From an uncultured bacterium (GTDB lineage: Bacteria > Verrucomicrobiota > Kiritimatiellia > CAIVKH01), in assembly GCA_903906425.1 (NCBI GenBank), contig CAIVKH010000222.1:1-40874 (forward strand): a stretch of 40,874 bases of DNA, in the 5' to 3' direction. Positions 23,917-31,257 of this stretch are shown here, piece after piece. Each line of letters opens with the position of its first letter. The stretch's first letter is position 1. The notes beneath the pieces are model-generated. The model made no database searches. It was given only the letters and a program-made list of their open reading frames with translations, and was not told the origin of the DNA. Position numbers and translations under genes: made by a program.

Positions 23917-26163
23917 ATGAAAAAAATAGTTCGATTACTTATCGTCGCGAGCTTGTCGTTACCGTTCGCGGCATCGGCGCAGCGGACGCCGCATATCGGT
24001 TATGTCTATCCGGCGGGCGGCCGGCAGGGCACATCGTTTGTCGTGACGCTCGGCGGGCAGTCGCTCGATGGCGTCACGAATGTTTTCGTGTCGGGCACGA
24101 AAGTCGCGGCGAAGGTTCTCAAGCACGAACGGCAGGTGACGCCGCAGCAGCAGGACTCGCTGGTCAAGGAGCTGAGCACGCTTCGCGAAAAGCGCAGGCA
24201 GGGCGGGCTGAGCGATGCGGAGGAAAATCGCGCGACGGAAATCAGAACGACGTTGAATCGCTTCGGCAGGCAGCTCGCGAATCCGGCGCTCAATGAATTC
24301 GTGACGCTGCAAGTCGTGCTCGCGCCGGATGCGGAAATTGGTAAGCGCGAAATCCGGCTGGAGACCACCGTCGGACTTTCGAACCCGCTGACGTTTTGCG
24401 TGGACGACCTGCCAGAATTCAGCAAGCCGGACTGGAAAAATATTCCGAAAGGGCGCGAAAGCATGGACGCGGACCTCAACCCGATTCCGCCGGAGAAAAG
24501 CATCGCCCTTCCGATTATCTTGAACGGGCAGATTCAGCCGGGCGGCGAAGACAAGTATCGTTTCACGGCGAAACGCGGGCAGAAACTGACGGTGATTGCG
24601 AGCGCGCGGGAACTGCTGCCGTATCTCGCCGATGCGGTGCCCGGCTGGCTTCAGGCAGTGCTGACGCTCTACGACGCGAACGGCAAGGAGCTGGAATACG
24701 ACGACGATTTCCGGTTTCATCCCGATCCGGTTTTGCTTTTCAAAATTCCCGCGGACGGCGAATACGTTTTGCAAATCCGCGACGCGCTGCATCGGGGCCG
24801 CGAAGATTTTGTCTATCGCGTCGCCGCCGGCGAGCTGCCGTTCATCACCGGAATTTTCCCGCTCGGCGGAAAATCCGGCGGACAAAACACCGTTGCAATC
24901 AGCGGATGGAATCTGACGCAAAATGAAACGACGCTCAATCTGCGCGACGAATCGGCGGGACGGCATCCGTTTTCCGTGCGCGGCAACGGCCGGCCATCGA
25001 ACCGCGTGCCATTCGCCGTGGACACGCTGCCGGAAATTTTCGAGCAGGAACCGAACAACTCGCAAACCAACGCGCAGGCCGTCACGCTTCCGGTGATCAT
25101 CAACGGCCGCATCGAACAGCCCGGCGACATTGACTGCTTTCGTTTCGACGGCCGAGCCGGCGAAAAGCTCGTTGCGGAAGTTCTCGCGCGGCGGCTCGAT
25201 TCATCGCTCGATTCATATTTGAAACTGACCGATGCCGCGGGAAGGCAAATCGCATTCAACGACGATCATGAAGACAAGGGATCGGGTCTCGACACGCATC
25301 ACGCCGATTCCTATCTCGCCGTCACGCTGCCATCGAACGGCGTATATTTCGTGAGCATCGGCGACACGCAGCACGGCGGCGGCGCGACCTTCGGCTACCG
25401 GATTCGCCTCCGCGAGCCGCGGCCCGATTTTGAATTGCGCGTCGCGCCGTCGGGCATCAACGTCCGCGGCGGCACGAGCGTTCCGATCAGCATCTTCGCG
25501 CTGCGCAAAGACGGCTTTGCCGGCGAAATTTCCGTTACGCTCAAAAACGCGCCGGAAGGTTTTGCGCTGGCCGGCGCGCGCGTTCCGGCAAATCAGGACA
25601 AGGTGAAAATCACGCTGGCCGTTCCGCCGGTCGCGATGGGCGGTCCGGTCAATCTTCAAATCGAAGGCCGCGCGCAGATTCAGGGCCGCGAAATCATTCG
25701 CGCGGCCGTTCCCGCCGACGATTTGATCCAGGCGTTCGCCTACCGGCATCTCGTCCCGGCGCAGGAAATGAAAGTTTCCGTGTGGGGAAGAAACATGGCG
25801 CGCGAACCGGCAAAAATTCTTGGCGCGCTGCCGCTGAAGATTCCCGCCGGCGGAACTGCGCGGCTTGAAGTCAGCTTCCCGACAGCTCCGCAAATGGGAA
25901 CAGTTGAGTTCGAGCTCAATGACGCGCCGGATGGAATCGCGATTCAATCCGTCACGAACCGGCTTGGGAAAATCGAAATCGTTTTGCAGGCCGATGCCGC
26001 CAAAATAAAACCCGGCGCCGAAGGCAATCTCATCATTCAGGCCGTGGCTGCGAATTCTCCCGAATCCCGCGGCGACACCGTATTCGCGAACAAGCGCCGC
26101 GTTCCGCTCGGCGCGCTGCCGGCAATCCCTTTTGAAATCATCGCGCCTATAAATTTCCAATGA
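23917..26163 (+). CDS. Secreted PPC-domain / IPT-like repeat protein
   Basis: Large exported protein of about 748 residues, a type common in Planctomycetota and Verrucomicrobiota. A signal peptide (MKKIVRLLIVASLSLPFAAS) is followed by an IPT/TIG-like beta domain (PHIGYVYPAGGRQGTSFVVT). Two bacterial pre-peptidase C-terminal (PPC) domains lie at about 190-295 (ILNGQIQPGGEDKYRF to GEYVLQIRD) and 378-495 (EPNNSQTNAQAV, NGRIEQPGDIDCFRFDG), with another IPT-like domain between and beta-rich C-terminal modules. No catalytic domain was seen. A start at ATG 23872 is possible but would bury the signal peptide. The last residues, INFQ, and the stop come from a palindrome (TTC CAA TGA) of cluster 9. Its role is probably surface binding or scaffolding. 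Confidence 0.85.
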   Translation: MKKIVRLLIVASLSLPFAASAQRTPHIGYVYPAGGRQGTSFVVTLGGQSLDGVTNVFVSGTKVAAKVLKHERQVTPQQQDSLVKELSTLREKRRQGGLSDAEENRATEIRTTLNRFGRQLANPALNEFVTLQVVLAPDAEIGKREIRLETTVGLSNPLTFCVDDLPEFSKPDWKNIPKGRESMDADLNPIPPEKSIALPIILNGQIQPGGEDKYRFTAKRGQKLTVIASARELLPYLADAVPGWLQAVLTLYDANGKELEYDDDFRFHPDPVLLFKIPADGEYVLQIRDALHRGREDFVYRVAAGELPFITGIFPLGGKSGGQNTVAISGWNLTQNETTLNLRDESAGRHPFSVRGNGRPSNRVPFAVDTLPEIFEQEPNNSQTNAQAVTLPVIINGRIEQPGDIDCFRFDGRAGEKLVAEVLARRLDSSLDSYLKLTDAAGRQIAFNDDHEDKGSGLDTHHADSYLAVTLPSNGVYFVSIGDTQHGGGATFGYRIRLREPRPDFELRVAPSGINVRGGTSVPISIFALRKDGFAGEISVTLKNAPEGFALAGARVPANQDKVKITLAVPPVAMGGPVNLQIEGRAQIQGREIIRAAVPADDLIQAFAYRHLVPAQEMKVSVWGRNMAREPAKILGALPLKIPAGGTARLEVSFPTAPQMGTVEFELNDAPDGIAIQSVTNRLGKIEIVLQADAAKIKPGAEGNLIIQAVAANSPESRGDTVFANKRRVPLGALPAIPFEIIAPINFQ

Positions 26164-26201
26164 TTGGCAAACTAGATCATCGAAACTTCCAATGATTGGA
26201 A
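26155..26201. repeat. Palindrome cluster 9 (two copies)
   Basis: Copies lie at 26155-26169 (TTCCAATGATTGGCA) and 26187-26201 (perfect); both have centre G and they are 32 bp apart. The first supplies the stop codon of the PPC gene. The cluster ends 19 bp before the SGNH-like gene. Confidence 0.94.
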
Positions 26202-26220
26202 ATGACGGAGAAAATTCTCG

Positions 26221-27150
26221 ATGAAAGTTCTGATTAAAATTCTTTTCGCCGCTGCGTTGCTGGTTCCGGCTTTTCACGCGTTCGCCGGCGCGACCGATGG
26301 CGGTGCCGCGGCGGCGCTGCTCACGCAGGGCCAGCGGATTTTCTTGTGCGGCCACAGTTTTCATTTTCAGGTGCCCGGCCTGCTGCAAGAAATGGCGAAG
26401 GCCGGCGGGTTCACGGATCAGGTGATCGTCGGCAAGTCCATGATCGGCGGCTCGAAATCGCTGACGCATTGGATGGTCGAGGACGAAAAGAACGAGGCGA
26501 AGAAGGCGCTGCAAGCCGGCGGCGTGGATGTGCTCACGCTGACGCCGATTTATTTGCCCGACGATGGCATCGAGAAATTCGCGCAACTGGGCGCGGAGCA
26601 CAATCCGAACATGCGCGTGACGGTGCAGGAGTTCTGGCTGCCATACGATGAATACGAGCCGCGGTACTACAACGCGCCACGGATTCCCGCGCCCGCCAAG
26701 GTGGATCACAACGCCGCGACCGGCCCCGCGCTGCGCGCGATGCACCAGCGCTATTTCGACGAGATGGACGAGCTCATCCGCGCGGAGAACAAGAAACTTG
26801 GCAAACAAATTTTGTTCGTCGTTCCGTGCGGCCAGGCCGTCATCGCGCTGCGGGAAAAAATTATTGCCGGCGAGGCGCCCGGCCTGAAAACGCAGGAAGA
26901 CATTTTCGCCGACAAACTCGGCCATCCGAAACCGCCGCTGTGGGTGCTTGTGGCCTATTGCCATTACGCGACGATCTATCGCAAAAGCCCCGTCGGACTG
27001 CCGGTGCCCGCGATGCTCGCGCAATCGAAGGTGCCCGCGGAAGCGCGCGAAAAACTGAACCGGCTACTGCAGGAAATCGCGTGGGACGCCGTCAGTCACC
27101 ATCCGCTCAGCGGCATCATCGCCGACACGCACGCGGTGAAGACCCCGTGA
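26221..27150 (+). CDS. Secreted SGNH/GDSL-hydrolase-like protein
   Basis: Predicted exported hydrolase of 309 residues with signal peptide MKVLIKILFAAALLVPAFHA. The first strand ends in IFLCGHSFHFQVPGLLQEMA, resembling the catalytic Ser block of SGNH esterases (Ser46). The following GGSKSLTHWM, VDVLTLTPIY and VVPCGQAVIAL fit the pattern of the family, and AVSHHPLSG near the C-terminus could supply the catalytic His. The assignment rests on pattern, not on a clear GDS motif. A GGAG ribosome-binding site precedes ATG 26221. Next to a GH10 xylanase, a role as a xylan or pectin deacetylase is plausible but unproven. Confidence 0.68.
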   Translation: MKVLIKILFAAALLVPAFHAFAGATDGGAAAALLTQGQRIFLCGHSFHFQVPGLLQEMAKAGGFTDQVIVGKSMIGGSKSLTHWMVEDEKNEAKKALQAGGVDVLTLTPIYLPDDGIEKFAQLGAEHNPNMRVTVQEFWLPYDEYEPRYYNAPRIPAPAKVDHNAATGPALRAMHQRYFDEMDELIRAENKKLGKQILFVVPCGQAVIALREKIIAGEAPGLKTQEDIFADKLGHPKPPLWVLVAYCHYATIYRKSPVGLPVPAMLAQSKVPAEAREKLNRLLQEIAWDAVSHHPLSGIIADTHAVKTP

Positions 27151-27170
27151 TTTTCTATCGCGCCGGTTTT

Positions 27171-27217
27171 TTCCAATCATTGGAAGTTACCGTTCGCGGC
27201 ATTTCCAATCATTGGAA
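27171..27217. repeat. Palindrome cluster 10 (two copies, same orientation)
   Basis: Two perfect copies, both centre C, lie at 27171-27185 and 27203-27217, 32 bp apart. The cluster starts 20 bp after the SGNH-like stop and ends 17 bp before the xylanase ATG. Confidence 0.95.
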
Positions 27218-27234
27218 CTTTTGGAGTTGAAACC

Positions 27235-28335
27235 ATGAAACGACTTTCCCGTTTGGTTTTCTTTGCGTCGCTCGTCGCGTCCGGCCTGCCGCTGCTCGGC
27301 GGCGAGACATTGCGTGAAGCTGCTGGCAGCCACCTGCTGATCGGGTGCGCGGTCGCGACGCGCGATCTCGATGATCCGAAACTTGCAGCCCTCGTCGCGG
27401 AGCAATTCCACTGCATCACGCCGGAATATGATCTGATGCCCGCGCACATGGTGGATGATGCCGGCAAGTTCACGTTCGACGCAGGCGACCGCGTCATCGC
27501 ATTTGCGGAGGCGCACCACATGCCGGTGTTCGGTCACATGCTGGTCTGGCATTTCGTGACGCGCCAGTGGCTCTTCGAAGACAAGACGGGAAAGCCGCTG
27601 CCGCGGGAAAAGGCGCTCGCAAATTTGAAGAGCTACATCGAATCCGTCATGGGCCATTACAAGGGAAAGATCACGGCGTGGGACGTGGTGAACGAAGCCA
27701 TCAGCGACAAGGACGGCGAATATCTGAAGGACACGCCGGCGCTGCGCGCGATCGGCGCGGACTACATCGCAAAGGCATTCGAGTTCGCGCACGCCGCCGA
27801 CCCGAAGGCGGAGTTGTATTACAACGACTACAACATCGAGCAGCCCGGGAAACTGGAAAAGACAGTCAGGCTCATCCGCTCGCTCCAGTCCGCCAGCGTG
27901 CGCATTGATGCCGTCGGCATCCAGGGCCACTGGCTCATCGACTGGCCGCCCGCGGACATGATCGGGAAAGGCATTGGTGCAATCGCCGCAACCGGCATGA
28001 AGGTGATGATCACCGAGATGGATGTTGATCCTTTGCCTCGCGATTCCAGCGGAGCGAACATGGCGCAGGCAGAAAAAGGGGCGAACCCGTATCCGCACGG
28101 ATTGCCTCCTGAGATGCAGACGAAGCTGGCGAAACGCTATGGCGAAATCGTGACGGAGATCGTCCGGCATCCCGCGGTGACGATGATCGGCTTCTGGGGC
28201 ACGCACGACGGCCGGTCATGGTTGAACGACTATCCCGTGAAGAATCGCACGAACCATCCGCTCCTGTTCGACCGCGAACTCAAGCCCAAGCCGGCTTATG
28301 ACGCAGTGAACACGGCCTTGAAACGGCTTCCATGA
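27235..28335 (+). CDS. GH10 endo-1,4-beta-xylanase, secreted
   Basis: Predicted to hydrolyse internal beta-1,4 bonds of xylan by the retaining mechanism of family GH10. The 366-residue protein has a signal peptide (MKRLSRLVFFASLVASGLPL) and a single catalytic domain without an added binding module. Diagnostic motifs: TPEYDLM, GHMLVWH, WDVVNEAI with the acid/base Glu154, DYNIEQPGK, GIQGHW, and ITEMDVD with the nucleophile Glu261, then GFWGTHDGRSW. A GGAG ribosome-binding site lies eight bases before ATG 27235. The gene is the last of the plus-strand run and converges on the GH106-like gene 42 bp away. Confidence 0.95.
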   Translation: MKRLSRLVFFASLVASGLPLLGGETLREAAGSHLLIGCAVATRDLDDPKLAALVAEQFHCITPEYDLMPAHMVDDAGKFTFDAGDRVIAFAEAHHMPVFGHMLVWHFVTRQWLFEDKTGKPLPREKALANLKSYIESVMGHYKGKITAWDVVNEAISDKDGEYLKDTPALRAIGADYIAKAFEFAHAADPKAELYYNDYNIEQPGKLEKTVRLIRSLQSASVRIDAVGIQGHWLIDWPPADMIGKGIGAIAATGMKVMITEMDVDPLPRDSSGANMAQAEKGANPYPHGLPPEMQTKLAKRYGEIVTEIVRHPAVTMIGFWGTHDGRSWLNDYPVKNRTNHPLLFDRELKPKPAYDAVNTALKRLP

Positions 28336-28377
28336 TTGTGAAATGACGTGTCACTTTGCTGTGACTCGCGCGAGATT
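28336..28377. terminator. Convergent intergenic hairpin
   Basis: Between two convergent stop codons lies a small inverted repeat, GTCAC-TTTGCT-GTGAC, at about 28350-28365. It is a weak candidate bidirectional terminator without a clear T-run. Confidence 0.35.
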
Positions 28378-31149
28378 CTACGGCGACTTCAGGCCGCACG
28401 TGAATCGTTGCGGTGGTTTGGCCGTGAGCGAGATCGTTTCGCTTTCGGTGCCGAGGTAGCCGCCCCAGCCGATATTGACGGCGGTCACCTGCGACAGATC
28501 GAGTTCGTCCTTCCCCTTCTGTGACCAGCCGGCGTGATGGAACTGGCTGAACAAAATGTGCGAGCGGCTCGAACCGGGCGAATTCAGGAGGCGACCGGTG
28601 CTGGCGATATAATCGCCGCCATCGCTGGTGTGCATGATCACCAGCAATTCGATTCCCGTTTGCTGGCCGGCCGGCACGGAAGTTTCCAGCAAGAGGCCAT
28701 CGTCAGCGCGCAGGTCAACCGGTTGGGGAAAACGAAACGCGATAAACAGGTGCGTGTCCACCTGGCTTTTCGCCAACGTCGCCGGGGCGCACCAGCCTGA
28801 TGCGGCATCGCCCGCCAGCGTGGCCTGAACGAATTCGCCTTTGCCGATGACCGGCGCGACGTCGGGCAGCGGCTTGCTGGCGAAGACCGGTGACGCGGCG
28901 CGCACGAGATTCAGGCGGCGGGGCGATGCGATTTCGGCGACACGAAACAGCATCGCGCCGTAGGGCCCGAGTTGCAGCGAGACGTTTGTTCCGGCCGCGA
29001 TGGGCGTCATCGTACCAGTGGCCGGATCCCATTTCTCGCTGACACCGTTTCCTGGAAAATGAATCGCACCGTTCCACGGCGCGGCACTGTCGTTGATGGC
29101 GAAATAGACATCGTGATCTTCGATGCGGCGGTGCGTGATTCGCAGCGGCGAATGCGGATCATCGCTGCGGGCATCGCGCTCGATAATTGTGTCGAGCAGC
29201 TTCGGCAACAGCGAGGCCATGCCTGCCGGTAAATAAATTCCCGCACCGCCCGCCGCATTCGTGATGACGGATGGCTCATCATTTTCGCCGAACATTCTTC
29301 TCGCCATCGCCTGCACGCGCGGTGCGGGGAATTCCGCTTCGCTGTTGGCGGGTCGCGCACCGACGGCGATGACGGTGCCGCCTGCACGCCAGAAGCGCTC
29401 AAGATTTTTCAATGCCGCCATCGGCAGCGTGTCGGCGCAAGGCAGCACGACAACCCGCCAGCGCAGATCGCCGTGAACGAGCGAATCTTGTTTCGGCTTC
29501 GCGTCCACCAGCGCACGAGCGTCAACATAAGTGAAGTCGCGGTTCGCGCTGAAGAGAGTGTCGCTGACGCCGTGATAGACGTGTTCGATTTGCCGCGCGC
29601 CCGCCACATCCGTTGCATTGTGCCGCGCGGGAATGAGTTTCGGCCAGATGCTTTCGATCGGATAAAGCACGGCGATGTCGGCGTCCTGATGACCGCCGCC
29701 GAGCATGGTGGAGCACCGGCCGACCCAGTTGTTGATCTGTCGGAGCTGTTCGTCGTCAAGGTCGGAGAACGAGTAGTAGCTGGTGATCGTGCTGATGCCG
29801 CCCCAGAGCAGTCGGTTGCAGGTGCCGCGGATTTCGTCCGCCGTGACCACGCGGATCGGCCGCGTGTCGCCTGCGGGCCGGTATCGCTGGCAATGATCCG
29901 ATGTCTCACACATGGTGACTTTGCGTTCCTCGAGATCGGCGATGCTGCTGATCATCCTCGCGATGTGCCACGGCACCTCCGATGGGATGCTCGTCAGGCA
30001 ATCAATGCTGGGCGCGTCAAGCCGGCGAGCGCATCGGAAGAAATCGCCGTAGAGCGGCACGTGGGCCGTCAGTGATTCTTCCATCAGCAGATGGCCGCCA
30101 GATGCGACGTGATGGCGATGGCACCATGTTTGGATTTGGCCAAAATAGTTTTCCGAGACCAGTTCCGCGATCGTCCGCCAGAAATCATATCGCGCCTTTG
30201 CGCCGCGCGGGCCGGCATCAACAACGAGCGCCGGCAACAGCGGATCGAGCGATTCACCGCGGCGCTTTTTGAATTCCTTTGCCAGCGATTCCGACCACGG
30301 CAGCACGCGATACGGCATCGGGCGCATCCAGTAATTCATCAGCGACGGCTCGTCCGTGAATGTCGAAACGAAAAAGTGTCCGAGATTTTTGTCGAGCCGA
30401 GCCGCATATTGATCGTGCGTGACCTCCAGAAATCGCGCGGTCGTTTCCGGCATCAGCAGATTGATGCACGGCTTCTTGAACGCGAGGCTGACGGCCGCGT
30501 GCGTGCCTTCGTAGATCAAATCATCCGTCATCGCCAGCACACGCCAGTCACCTGCCGGTGCGTTCCATCGCAGTTGCCCGGCATTCACCGATGCCGCGAG
30601 ATTCGTCGCGTGACCGAGCGCCGCGATTCCGTCGCGAACCGGCAGCGCAACCGCCGACACGAGCGTGCCCGGCGGCAGCGCGAGCGAAATTTCGCCGCCG
30701 GTCGAATTCGTCTCTGCGATCAGCAAGCCGCGCGCGGCCCATTCCGGATGCCCGCGCAGCGTGAGGTCGCGTGCGCTGCCCGACGGATAACCGCATTCGT
30801 CGTAAAGCCACAGCGACATTCCCGCCGCTTTCGCCTCGCGCACGCCGCGCAGGAACGCCGGCCATTTCGTCTCATCGTCCACGTAGCCGTCGAAAGAAAC
30901 GTTGCCCACGAATCCGCCGAAGCCCTGCGCCGCGAGCTGCTGCAATTGCTTGTCCTGCTCCGCCGGATTGTCGTGCTGTTTGTGAATGATTCGCAAAATG
31001 CGCGCCGATGCCGGCGGATTCGCGAACCGGTCCGCGAGCGTGCGATCGCCCTGCGGCAGCGGCGGAATCGCGACGCTGTTCGTCTCGGCGGCTGACGCCG
31101 CTATTCCTGCCAAAAGGCCGGACAGCAAAAGAAAATGTTTTGTCTTCAT
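28378..31149 (-). CDS. Large secreted glycoside hydrolase, GH106-like (alpha-L-rhamnosidase type)
   Basis: Predicted extracellular glycosidase of 923 residues with signal peptide MKTKHFLLLSGLLAGIAASA. The N-terminal catalytic half shows segments typical of GH106 and relatives: GFGGFVGNVSFDGYV, SLWLYDECGYPSGSARDLTL (Asp-Glu near 117), STFTDEPSLMNYW, SGGHLLMEESL and TMCETSDHCQRY, with several candidate catalytic Glu residues. The middle contains a glutamine-amidotransferase-like alpha/beta segment (VVVLPCADTLPM, GGTVIAVGARP). The C-terminus is beta-sandwich-like. GH106 enzymes remove alpha-L-rhamnose from pectin and other polymers, which suits the neighbouring pectin genes. The substrate is inferred and other GH2-like or GHnc families remain possible. 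It is the last gene of the minus-strand run. Confidence 0.78.
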   Translation of the reverse strand: MKTKHFLLLSGLLAGIAASAAETNSVAIPPLPQGDRTLADRFANPPASARILRIIHKQHDNPAEQDKQLQQLAAQGFGGFVGNVSFDGYVDDETKWPAFLRGVREAKAAGMSLWLYDECGYPSGSARDLTLRGHPEWAARGLLIAETNSTGGEISLALPPGTLVSAVALPVRDGIAALGHATNLAASVNAGQLRWNAPAGDWRVLAMTDDLIYEGTHAAVSLAFKKPCINLLMPETTARFLEVTHDQYAARLDKNLGHFFVSTFTDEPSLMNYWMRPMPYRVLPWSESLAKEFKKRRGESLDPLLPALVVDAGPRGAKARYDFWRTIAELVSENYFGQIQTWCHRHHVASGGHLLMEESLTAHVPLYGDFFRCARRLDAPSIDCLTSIPSEVPWHIARMISSIADLEERKVTMCETSDHCQRYRPAGDTRPIRVVTADEIRGTCNRLLWGGISTITSYYSFSDLDDEQLRQINNWVGRCSTMLGGGHQDADIAVLYPIESIWPKLIPARHNATDVAGARQIEHVYHGVSDTLFSANRDFTYVDARALVDAKPKQDSLVHGDLRWRVVVLPCADTLPMAALKNLERFWRAGGTVIAVGARPANSEAEFPAPRVQAMARRMFGENDEPSVITNAAGGAGIYLPAGMASLLPKLLDTIIERDARSDDPHSPLRITHRRIEDHDVYFAINDSAAPWNGAIHFPGNGVSEKWDPATGTMTPIAAGTNVSLQLGPYGAMLFRVAEIASPRRLNLVRAASPVFASKPLPDVAPVIGKGEFVQATLAGDAASGWCAPATLAKSQVDTHLFIAFRFPQPVDLRADDGLLLETSVPAGQQTGIELLVIMHTSDGGDYIASTGRLLNSPGSSRSHILFSQFHHAGWSQKGKDELDLSQVTAVNIGWGGYLGTESETISLTAKPPQRFTCGLKSP

Positions 31150-31201
31150 GTCGCCAAGAATTCGCCGTCGATCACGTTTCCATAGGTGCGGCCCGGCGGA
31201 T

Positions 31202-31248
31202 TTCCAATGATTGGAAACTCCGCGCGCGGCTTTTTCCAATCATTGGAA
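31202..31248. repeat. Palindrome cluster 11 (two copies)
   Basis: Perfect copies lie at 31202-31216 (centre G) and 31234-31248 (C), 32 bp apart. In the direction of transcription the cluster begins nine bases after the stop of the pectate-lyase/DUF1593 fusion and ends 52 bp before the GH106-like start. Confidence 0.95.
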
Positions 31249-31257
31249 GTTTGCAGC

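Noticed and set aside
28328..28343. TTCCATGATTGTGAA at the end of the GH10 gene as a single palindrome copy
   Set aside because: It needs one deletion and one insertion to match, is alone, and overlaps coding sequence. It could be a relic but cannot be supported.
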